Shown in pieces: positions 1 to 5,209 of a stretch of DNA of 7,367 nt. The position numbers and the translations under genes are program-made. Below the pieces are notes generated by a model, which was not told the origin of the DNA, searched no databases, and worked only from the letters and a program-made list of their open reading frames with translations. Numbering within the stretch: position 1 is the first letter of the stretch; each line of letters starts with the position of its first letter. Origin of the DNA: Chloroflexota bacterium (GTDB lineage: Bacteria > Chloroflexota > Dehalococcoidia > JACQGW01); contig JACQGW010000068.1 of NCBI GenBank assembly GCA_016199325.1, forward strand, positions 1-7,367, in the 5' to 3' direction.

Positions 1-303
1 GGCTACACCTACGACGCCAACGGCAACCTGGTCAGCCGGGGCAGCCAGAGCTTCACCTACGACTGGGCGAACCGACTGGCGAAGGTCACCCAGGGCAGCG
101 GGACGACTGAGTACCGGTACGACGGGGACGGCAAGCTGGCCCAGCGGATCGACGCGAGCGGGACCGTGGACTACATCGGTGAGGTGTACGAGCGGGCGTC
201 CGCCGGGACGGTGACCAAGCGGTACTCCCTGGGGAGCATGCTGGTCGCGAGCAGCGTGGGCGGCACGCGGACGTACCTCTCCGGAGACTACCTGCGCTCG
301 ACG
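1..303 (+). repeat. Direct repeat of rhs core, copy 1
   Basis: Bases 1-303 align without gaps to 3503-3805 at a constant offset of 3502, with about 16 mismatches counted by eye (about 95% identity). The mismatches cluster at 129-225 and 271-285. The copy probably extends left beyond the window. It lies in the intact Rhs reading frame. Confidence 0.92.
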
Positions 304-1230
304 GTGAGCGCGAGCAACGGGGCGACGGTGGAATACGCCCCCTTCGGGCTGGTGCGGGGGAGCAGCGGGACGCTGCCGACGAACCGGCAGTTCCAGGGGC
401 AACAGCACGAGGCGGGCGTCGGGCTCTACAAGATGGGGGTGCGCTGGTACGACCCGGCGATCGGGCTGTGGACCCAGCCAGATGCGATCGTGGGCGACCA
501 GCACAATCCGCTGGACCTGGATCGCTATGCCTTCGTCCGCAACAATCCGCTGCGGTACACGGACCCGACAGGGCATTGCGTACTTTGCATCGCGATTGGT
601 GTAGCCGCTGTCGCGCTGACGGTGTATTCGTATCATGAGACAGCACCTGTCGTTGGTGCGCCTGCGCCGGGAGCGGAGCATCTAGTGCCAGTGGCCGATA
701 CGCGTGAGCAAGCACGAGCGATTGTCTCCGTTGCACCTGAAGACGTGTTCGAGGGCAACGTGGAAGCCGTAGCCACCGGCGTAGCTTTTGCAGCTCTTGC
801 TCGTGTCGGAGGACGTTTCCTCGGGACAGCGACTGTTCAAATCGTCCAAAGGGCAGCACTGCGCGTTGCCCAAAGCGGATGGGCTGGAACGATGCAAATG
901 GCGCGGGTAGCTGCCGCACGTGGAGACGATGTTATTCAAGGGTTGTTCCTTTACAGGCGGTCACCCGAACGGAGAATTGCTGGCTACGAACAGCATCACT
1001 TGTGGCCAACCAGCTTAGGCGGACCCGATGAAGGTTGGGTGGTCTATGTGCGAGAGGCCGGCCACACTGGAGAAGGTGGTATCCAACGCAGGTTGGACGA
1101 CTTCTTGCACAACGAGACAGGGACGACGGGCCGGAAAGATCTGAGCAACTGGGCGCTCAAGAACCGTGAGCGGCTACTGGAATACCTTCGTCAGTTCTAC
1201 AACCAGGAAGGAATCCCATTCCCTTATTGA
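1..1230 (+). CDS. Rhs-family polymorphic toxin, C-terminal part (5' end outside window), with HNH-like nuclease toxin domain
   Basis: The reading frame is open from base 1, so this is the last 409 residues of a larger Rhs protein. Residues 1-60 are YD repeats (YTYDANGN, FTYDWANRL, YRYDGDGK). Residues 130-191 are the RHS-repeat-associated core ending in RWYDPAIGLW, RYAFVRNNPLRYTDPTG. In this family the repeats form a shell around the toxin, and the DPxG junction marks where the core ends and the exchangeable toxin starts. Residues 192-212 are hydrophobic, followed by a Pro/Ala linker. The last 90 residues carry HHLWPTSLGGP (H332-H333), GHTGEGG (H355) and DDFLHNE (H370-N371), a pattern resembling HNH/Endonuclease VII-fold toxins, so a nuclease acting in a competitor cell is inferred. 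Substrate (DNA or RNA) cannot be told. A SUKH immunity gene follows 12 nt downstream. Rhs identity is very sure; the toxin class is moderately sure. Confidence 0.93.
   Translation, partial: GYTYDANGNLVSRGSQSFTYDWANRLAKVTQGSGTTEYRYDGDGKLAQRIDASGTVDYIGEVYERASAGTVTKRYSLGSMLVASSVGGTRTYLSGDYLRSTVSASNGATVEYAPFGLVRGSSGTLPTNRQFQGQQHEAGVGLYKMGVRWYDPAIGLWTQPDAIVGDQHNPLDLDRYAFVRNNPLRYTDPTGHCVLCIAIGVAAVALTVYSYHETAPVVGAPAPGAEHLVPVADTREQARAIVSVAPEDVFEGNVEAVATGVAFAALARVGGRFLGTATVQIVQRAALRVAQSGWAGTMQMARVAAARGDDVIQGLFLYRRSPERRIAGYEQHHLWPTSLGGPDEGWVVYVREAGHTGEGGIQRRLDDFLHNETGTTGRKDLSNWALKNRERLLEYLRQFYNQEGIPFPY
562..573 (+). other. Rhs core/toxin junction (DPTG)
   Basis: The codons for D-P-T-G end the conserved Rhs core (residues 188-191 of the visible protein). 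Everything downstream to base 1230 is the variable toxin part. In Rhs proteins this junction is where C-terminal toxin domains are exchanged and where autoproteolysis releases the toxin. The base composition softens just downstream, which fits a swapped-in cargo. Confidence 0.8.
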
Positions 1231-1238
1231 GGAGGAGG
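1231..1238 (+). promoter_or_regulatory. Strong Shine-Dalgarno of the SUKH immunity gene
   Basis: GGAGGAGG sits directly after the Rhs stop codon (1228-1230) and 4 nt before the ATG at 1243. It decides the start of the immunity gene and suggests efficient re-initiation, so that immunity protein is made in excess over the long Rhs protein. Confidence 0.8.
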
Positions 1239-1242
1239 TCGC

Positions 1243-1920
1243 ATGGCCGTTGAGCAGTTTGCCAGAGAATTGCAACGAGAGCAGTGCCAGATGGCCGTGG
1301 CGAAACGGAACAGTTCGCGGAATGCGCTGGAGGAGGTTTTCGGGGGTGTGCTCGGCGCCACGAACGGAAGTTGGCTTCTCCCTTGTCGGCATGAATTCCG
1401 CCTGCCAGCGGCGACTTGGCAACTGAGCCGGGCTGAACAAGATCTAGGTTTTCCCATCCCCGCAGCCTTGAAAGAGTTCTTCAAGGTATCCAACGGTGCT
1501 GATCTGTTTTCTCTTCACTACTACTATGCCCCCAAGTGGGATGTGTGGATACCACAATACCGTATCTTGGGAACTGATGAGTTGCCGAGCCGGCATCAGG
1601 AGTTAGTCGAAAGCTTTCGCGCTTGTACGCGGAAGGATCCGGATTACAAGGACACTACCGAACTGAACTATCTGGTTTACTGCGACATTGGCGAAGGCAA
1701 CTATCTCGCCATCGTTCTCACTGGTCCCGAGACAGGGCATATCATTCACATTGATCGTGAGTTTGGCTTTGGATACCTCCCGTATGATGAATGGACGCGA
1801 CAGGCTTATGCCGATGTCGCCGTGTCCTTGGAAGCCTGGCTTGAGCGTCTCGTTCTTAGTAGGGGATGGAATGGTTACCCCAGGGAAGCGCCATTCATCA
1901 ACAGGGATGACCACTCGTGA
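1243..1920 (+). CDS. SMI1/KNR4 (SUKH) family immunity protein
   Basis: This 225-residue protein has the SUKH signature: an acidic-hydrophobic helix with a Gly-Pro turn (AEQDLGFPIPAALKEFF, from residue 64), the SNG motif (N84-G85), a middle strand set with YRILGTDELPS, then VYCDIGEGNYLAIVL and a C-terminal helix VSLEAWLERLV. SUKH proteins are known immunity proteins that bind and block the toxin encoded just upstream, often nucleases of the HNH type, which matches the toxin call for the preceding gene. The ATG at 1243 is chosen because GGAGGAGG (1231-1238) is a strong ribosome-binding site four bases upstream. It lies 12 nt after the Rhs stop, so the two are probably co-transcribed. It acts in the cytoplasm. 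The N-terminal 60 residues are less characteristic. The gene is AT-richer than its surroundings. Confidence 0.88.
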   Translation: MAVEQFARELQREQCQMAVAKRNSSRNALEEVFGGVLGATNGSWLLPCRHEFRLPAATWQLSRAEQDLGFPIPAALKEFFKVSNGADLFSLHYYYAPKWDVWIPQYRILGTDELPSRHQELVESFRACTRKDPDYKDTTELNYLVYCDIGEGNYLAIVLTGPETGHIIHIDREFGFGYLPYDEWTRQAYADVAVSLEAWLERLVLSRGWNGYPREAPFINRDDHS

Positions 1921-2512
1921 AGAATTGCGAACCGCCTCAGCCAGTGTCGACCGCACCGGCCAGGGGCCGGAAATCGCGTTGCTGCCCGCGGCGTGCGCGG
2001 CCTCGCTTCCCGTGTGCCTTGGCACGGTGGTCGTCGGAGCCCTGGCGGTCTACATCGCCGCCACGCAGCCCGTGCAGGTGCCAGACACCACAACCTGGTG
2101 GGATACAGGTGGACACAAGAAAGCGAACCCGATCCCAGCGCCAGTGACGACCGACACGGGGGGGCAGACAGCACCGCCGCCGGCTCCGACGCCGACAGAC
2201 CCGAATGCGTCTTGGGCACGCCCGCTGACAGAGGAGGATCTTGGTCTCCCGGAGGGTAGCCTGGCCGAACTGAAGGGGACCTTCTCAATGTCAGGGCGCA
2301 CGGCGACGGTACGGATCGACATGATCAGGGGACGGGTTGAGAACCCGTTCGAGATCATAGAGAAGTTGTCCGCGCTTGCGCGAGCCGAGGGCGCCACCAC
2401 GCTACGGCTTGAGGGCACTCCGGCGAACGAGAGGCTGCAACGGGTCTTGATACGTCGTTATGGCCTCAGAAGTGAAGGCGCTACTGATTTCATCGAGATC
2501 CCACTCCAGTGA
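1907..2512 (+). CDS. Orphan Rhs-type toxin C-terminal module (core-less), unknown toxin domain
   Basis: The 201-residue product has no Rhs core but resembles an Rhs C-terminal module. It has a hydrophobic stretch at about residues 27-55 (LPVCLGTVVVGALAVYIAA), a Pro/Thr-rich linker at about residues 60-100 (APPPAPTPTDPN), and a folded C-terminal domain of about 100 residues starting at RPLTEEDLGLPEGSLAELKG. The end (FEIIEKLSALARAEGATTLRLEG, TPANERLQRVLIRRYGL, FIEIPL) reads as alternating helix and strand and is reminiscent of the second half of a GNAT fold. The acetyl-CoA loop (R/QxxGxG/A) is not visible, so acetyltransferase activity is not claimed. The start is ATG 1907, overlapping the SUKH gene by 14 nt; no strong ribosome-binding site is seen, so translational coupling is likely. 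A small gene of immunity size follows after 7 nt. I do not recognise the toxin activity; it could also be an inactive displaced tail. Confidence 0.65.
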   Translation: MTTREELRTASASVDRTGQGPEIALLPAACAASLPVCLGTVVVGALAVYIAATQPVQVPDTTTWWDTGGHKKANPIPAPVTTDTGGQTAPPPAPTPTDPNASWARPLTEEDLGLPEGSLAELKGTFSMSGRTATVRIDMIRGRVENPFEIIEKLSALARAEGATTLRLEGTPANERLQRVLIRRYGLRSEGATDFIEIPLQ

Positions 2513-2519
2513 GTGCGTT

Positions 2520-2948
2520 ATGATCGTAGCAGTTCGGGCTTTCCGCATCCTACGACCTCTGGCTGCCTATCGTGACCTTACGCGAGGCCCATCCTTGGCC
2601 GTTGGCTGGATCGACGGCATTACTTTCCAGCACGGTGAGACCTGCGTCGGGGTGTACGAGAACACGCCGGGAGAGGCTGATGAAAACGTGGTCATCACGA
2701 ATCTCGGTCTACATGTCGGTCGGGAACAAGGCTGGGAGTTCATCAGCTACCGTCACATTGAATTCATCGAAACTCCGGAAGACAAGGAGCGCGTATCTGG
2801 GCTCAATGTCCGGCTTGTCGGAGGGCGAGTCGCTCGGATACCGGTCAGAGGCGGACGAGGGAGATTTCGAGATGCGTTTGAATTCCTTCGCTTCTTGGAT
2901 CGCGTGAGAGAGGACCTACGGCGTGAGTGGCATGGCACAGCCGGCTGA
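2520..2948 (+). CDS. Putative immunity protein, PH-like (unrecognised family)
   Basis: From ATG 2520 the product has 142 residues. It has no signal peptide or membrane segment. The body is beta-rich (ENVVITNLGLHV, GWEFISYRHIEFIETP, LNVRLVGGRVARIPV) and closes with one amphipathic helix (RFRDAFEFLRFLDRVREDLRREW), an arrangement that suggests a PH-like barrel, a fold found among immunity proteins. The position directly after an orphan toxin-like gene (7-nt gap) supports the role of cognate immunity protein; this is inference from context. An in-frame ATG at 2460 would add 20 residues and overlap the upstream gene by 53 nt. The 2520 start is preferred because the longer N-terminus is coded inside the conserved end of the upstream gene and is Ser-rich and unstructured. 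No good ribosome-binding site decides it. Confidence 0.65.
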   Translation: MIVAVRAFRILRPLAAYRDLTRGPSLAVGWIDGITFQHGETCVGVYENTPGEADENVVITNLGLHVGREQGWEFISYRHIEFIETPEDKERVSGLNVRLVGGRVARIPVRGGRGRFRDAFEFLRFLDRVREDLRREWHGTAG

Positions 2949-3160
2949 GGATACGGTCTATCCCCCCAAGGCGAGCGCCGCGGGGCATCGACCCCAGGCA
3001 GAACCGAGCAGTGCAAAGATGCTACGCCTCACGTTCAGAGCACCTCGCTGGTTTCGCAGCACCTTAACAACCTGTTCCTTCATATCGACAGCAGACCGCG
3101 CGACCACCCAAACGGCGGCCGCACCATAGCGGCTCTGCCGGCCGACGGTCCCCATCGGGG
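2949..3160 (+). other. Intergenic stretch without recognisable gene
   Basis: About 210 bp separate the last immunity gene from the Rhs fragment. Short open frames exist on both strands but lack ribosome-binding sites and any familiar motif. Two small GC hairpins are visible (GGGG-CATCGA-CCCC at 2982-2995 and TCCCC-ATC-GGGGA at 3149-3161), neither followed by a T-run, so no intrinsic terminator is called. A TAA at 3065-3067 closes the Rhs frame upstream. It may contain debris of a further module. Confidence 0.5.
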
Positions 3161-3805
3161 AGCGGCAAGAGCACCTTCACCTACGACGCGGCGACGACCC
3201 AACTGACCCGTTTCACCGCGCCCAACGTCGCCCGCAGCTACGGCTACGACGCCATGGGCAACGTCACCTGTCTGGACCCGGCCGGGGCCACCCCCTGCAC
3301 GGTCGGGACCGGCCAGGTCCAGGCGATGACCTACGACGCCCAGGACCGCCTCACCGGCGTCACCACCTTCCCCGGCGCGCTCAGCAGCTACGGCTACGAC
3401 GCCTCCGGCCGCATCACCAGCAAGAACGAGGCGGGCTCGACGGCGGCCCTCGCCTACGTGAACAGCCGACCCGTCCACGCGCCCTCGTCCGTCAACGGCA
3501 CAGGCTACACCTACGACGCCAACGGCAACCTGGTCAGCCGGGGCAGCCAGAGCTTCACCTACGACTGGGCGAACCGACTGGCGAAGGTCACCCAGGGCAG
3601 CGGGACGACCGAGTACCGGTACGACGGGGATGGCAAGCTGGCCCAGCGGATCGACGCCAACGGGACCGTGGACTACATGGGCGAGGTGTACGAGCGGATC
3701 TCCACCGGGACGGTGACCAAGCGGAACTCCCTGGGGAGCATGCTGGTCGCGAGCAGCGTGGGGGGCACGCGGACGTCCCTCTACTGGGACTACCTGCGCT
3801 CGACG
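3161..3805 (+). pseudogene. Truncated Rhs/YD-repeat core fragment
   Basis: Recognisable YD-repeat coding runs in one frame from about 3161 (FTYDAATTQL, YGYDAMGN, MTYDAQDRLTG, YGYDASGRITS, YTYDANGN, FTYDWANRL, YRYDGDGK, VDYMGEVYER) to DYLRST at 3805. There the homology to the upstream Rhs gene stops abruptly, before the RWYDP and DPTG core end and with no toxin domain. On the 5' side the frame is closed by TAA at 3065-3067 and no start or ribosome-binding site precedes the repeats. It is therefore broken at both ends. The frame runs on to a stop at 3938-3940, antisense to the regulator gene, and that tail is non-native. It is best read as a remnant of a duplicated or displaced rhs core, kept as homology or simply decaying. 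Confidence 0.85.
3503..3805 (+). repeat. Direct repeat of rhs core, copy 2
   Basis: Second copy of the segment at 1-303. The identity ends sharply: copy 1 continues ACGGTGAGC whereas copy 2 reads ACGTGGGAA from base 3803, so the last shared base is 3805. The protein of this copy has YWDYLRST where copy 1 has SGDYLRST; the YWD version is nearer to the usual Rhs core, so copy 1 has drifted at that site or the copies come from different Rhs alleles. Confidence 0.92.
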
Positions 3806-5037
3806 TGGGAATGCCCTGCTTCCCCCGAGTTCCCCCGAGTTCCCACGGGCTCGCTTCGCAGAATCCGCTCGTACAGGACGCGGGTCTCGTGCATCGGCTC
3901 GACACCGAGCTCTGAGCGGATGAGGCCGCGGTACTGCTGATATTGCCGGATCGCCCCGTTTCGGTCGCCGGCCAGGGCCAATCCGGCGATGAGATCGTGG
4001 TTGGCCTCTTCATTCAGCGGATCGGCGGAAACGAGCAGGCGCCGATACGCGGCCGACCGGTCCCGCTCGCCGCCGGCCCAGAGCTCGTCGGCCAGCCGCC
4101 GAAGGAGGGTCAGGTAGAGGTTCTGGAGCTGCTGCCGCTGGCCGCTCGACCAATCCTCGTAGATCTCCTCCGGCAGGAACCCCTCGCCGTAGAGGTCGAC
4201 GGCCTGCTCGAGCTGGGCGATCTCGCTCTTCCGGAGCGGGCGGCCGCGCACGCGCAGCGGCGCGGCCAGGCGCCTGAACACCTGGAGGTCCAGCCAGACG
4301 GTCTCCGGGATGCAAAGGCAGACGCGCTGCTGGTCGCTGACGAGCCGGGGGACGTCGTCGGCGTCACCGGCGCCGGCCTCCAGGACGCGCCGGATGGCTG
4401 AAAGTGCCATCCGGAGGCTGTGGGCGCCGGCCGCCGGCGCCAGATCGGGCCAGAACGTCTCGACGAGCTCGTCGCGGAGGATCGGGCGCCCCGTCGATTC
4501 GCCGGCGTGGGCGACGAGGTACTTGAACACCGTCAGGAACTTCTTGCGCCCCCATGCCAGGCTATCGACCGGCCGGCCGCCGACGGCCATCTTGAACTGG
4601 CCGAAGCAGCGGATCTCCGTGCGCGACCGTGGGGCGTCCGCCAGCGCATGCTCGTCGAGCGACCGAAAGATGTTGACCAGATACGGTCCGTCCGGTAGCT
4701 GGTCGGCGAGGGCGATGGTGCTGATGCTGACCCGGCGGGCCCGGTTGCTCCGGTCGCGGACGTGGAGGTTGTGGGCGCTGATCGGCTTGCCGCAGCAGGC
4801 CATCTGGTGGAGCGGGCATTGCCTGGGCGCGCCGATGCCGCAGTGCATCGCCTCGTAGCACCGCGAGCCCAGCACGTCGTCGGCGCAGTACCCCAGAAGC
4901 TGCTCCGCGCCGGCATTCCACATCACCAGCCGGAGCTGCGCGTCGACTCCGAAGACGCCGTCGCCCGTGTTGGCAAAGAGCGCCAGCGTCGGCACGACGC
5001 GCGCGGGCACCAGCTCGCCCCGTTCCATCAGCATCAT
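3790..5037 (-). CDS. PAS / SARP-type winged-helix / BTAD transcriptional regulator
   Basis: From ATG at 5037 the protein has 415 residues. Residues 12-128 are a PAS domain (NTGDGVFGVDAQLRLVMWN, AEQLLGYCADDVLG, with the closing strands VSISTIALADQL and YLVNIFRSL). Residues 140-248 are an OmpR/SARP-type winged helix (EIRCFGQFKMAVGG, LRDELVETFWPD, HSLRMALSAIRRVL). Residues 250-396 are a BTAD helical domain (LEQAVDLYGEGFLPE, EDWSSGQRQQLQ, GAIRQYQQYRGLIRSELGVEP). Such proteins bind DNA direct repeats and activate nearby promoters; here PAS is probably the signal input. The PAS contains a Cys/His cluster (C51, C60, H65, C66, C74, H77, C81, C82) that could bind metal or respond to redox. The start is chosen from AGGA 9 nt upstream and a well-placed promoter; earlier starts lack a ribosome-binding site. 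The last codons (HVERR-stop) lie in Rhs-derived sequence, so the native tail is replaced, but BTAD appears complete. It is divergent from sucA. Confidence 0.88.
   Translation of the reverse strand: MMLMERGELVPARVVPTLALFANTGDGVFGVDAQLRLVMWNAGAEQLLGYCADDVLGSRCYEAMHCGIGAPRQCPLHQMACCGKPISAHNLHVRDRSNRARRVSISTIALADQLPDGPYLVNIFRSLDEHALADAPRSRTEIRCFGQFKMAVGGRPVDSLAWGRKKFLTVFKYLVAHAGESTGRPILRDELVETFWPDLAPAAGAHSLRMALSAIRRVLEAGAGDADDVPRLVSDQQRVCLCIPETVWLDLQVFRRLAAPLRVRGRPLRKSEIAQLEQAVDLYGEGFLPEEIYEDWSSGQRQQLQNLYLTLLRRLADELWAGGERDRSAAYRRLLVSADPLNEEANHDLIAGLALAGDRNGAIRQYQQYRGLIRSELGVEPMHETRVLYERILRSEPVGTRGNSGEAGHSHVERR
3804..3847. repeat. 8-bp inverted repeat bracketing the rhs/regulator junction
   Basis: CGTGGGAA (3804-3811) and TTCCCACG (3840-3847) are perfect inverted repeats around a 28-bp interior that contains the tandem repeat. 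The left arm starts at the last bases of Rhs homology. As RNA it could form a stem, but the long loop and lack of a T-run argue against an intrinsic terminator. Confidence 0.5.
3821..3840. repeat. 10-bp tandem duplication at the regulator 3' end
   Basis: TCCCCCGAGT occurs twice in perfect tandem (3821-3830, 3831-3840), with a decayed third unit TCCCACGGGC after it. It lies 15 bp from the point where Rhs homology ends and encodes part of the unstructured tail of the minus-strand regulator. It may be a scar of the rearrangement or simple slippage. Confidence 0.75.
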
Positions 5038-5086
5038 GTCGGCATATCCTGTCGCGCGATTCCCGCGTTCACGGCCACTGTCTGCT

Positions 5087-5115
5087 AGCATAGGGCGGCC
5101 ACTCGACCGCTCCAA
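5087..5115 (-). promoter_or_regulatory. Putative sigma70-type promoter of the PAS-BTAD regulator
   Basis: On the minus strand TTGGAG (5110-5115) and TATGCT (5087-5092) are separated by exactly 17 bp, each matching four of six consensus positions. Transcription would start near 5080, giving a leader of about 40 nt before ATG 5037 with AGGA as ribosome-binding site. The -35 box touches the GGGT/ACCC repeat cluster, which would allow autoregulation. Confidence 0.5.
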
Positions 5116-5187
5116 CACCCATTCGGGTGGGATACGGGTAGTTGCTGTGGCCCGCGGCCAATGGCCTGACCTACCCGTCTGGGTGGG
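5116..5187. promoter_or_regulatory. Candidate operator: GGGT-type direct and inverted repeats
   Basis: Between the divergent start sites lie CGGGTGG (5124-5130) and CGGGTAG (5135-5141), heptamers 11 bp apart, the spacing known for SARP family binding sites such as those of ActII-ORF4 and DnrI. A further TGGGTGG is at 5180-5186. Dyads are nested: CACCC-ATTC-GGGTG (5116-5129), ACGGGTAG (5134-5141) against CTACCCGT (5171-5178), and TGGCC-CGC-GGCCA (5148-5160). The likely ligand is the adjacent BTAD regulator; this is inferred from spacing and position. Confidence 0.5.
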
Positions 5188-5197
5188 CAGCAGGGTG

Positions 5198-5203
5198 TAC
5201 AAT
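5198..5203 (+). promoter_or_regulatory. -10 element of sucA, predicted leaderless transcript
   Basis: TACAAT ends 6 nt before the ATG at 5210, so transcription starting about 7 nt downstream would begin at the start codon itself. No purine-rich ribosome-binding site lies before the ATG (AATAGACCT), which agrees with a leaderless message. No clear -35 box is seen at the usual distance (5175-5180 is CCGTCT), as expected if an activator bound at the repeats upstream is needed. Confidence 0.45.
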
Positions 5204-5209
5204 AGACCT

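Noticed and set aside
86..919. Long minus-strand open frame over the Rhs core and toxin
   Set aside because: Arg/Pro/Ser-rich low-complexity translation opposite a clear Rhs protein; typical shadow of GC-rich coding.
1688..1906. Upstream extension of the orphan toxin frame into the SUKH gene
   Set aside because: The extension reads out of frame through conserved SUKH codons and gives an unstructured peptide, so ATG 1907 is taken as the start.
2982..2995. GGGG-CATCGA-CCCC hairpin after the last immunity gene
   Set aside because: Four-pair stem and no T-run; too weak to be called a terminator.
2958..3155. 65-residue minus-strand frame in the spacer
   Set aside because: No ribosome-binding site or familiar motif, and the composition is not convincing as coding; could not be supported as a gene.
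3143..3178. P-loop-like string SGSGKSTF just before the YD repeats
   Set aside because: The residue needed at the start of the Walker A pattern is not Gly or Ala, there is no Walker B or ABC signature, and the frame passes straight into Rhs repeats. It is chance.
3943..4401. Plus-strand open frame opposite the BTAD domain
   Set aside because: The minus strand encodes a well-formed BTAD/winged-helix protein here; the plus frame is rich in Pro/Leu/Glu without a domain.
5038..5091. Longer start (ATG 5091) for the PAS-BTAD regulator
   Set aside because: No ribosome-binding site, it overlaps the predicted -10 box, and the extra residues are not PAS-like.
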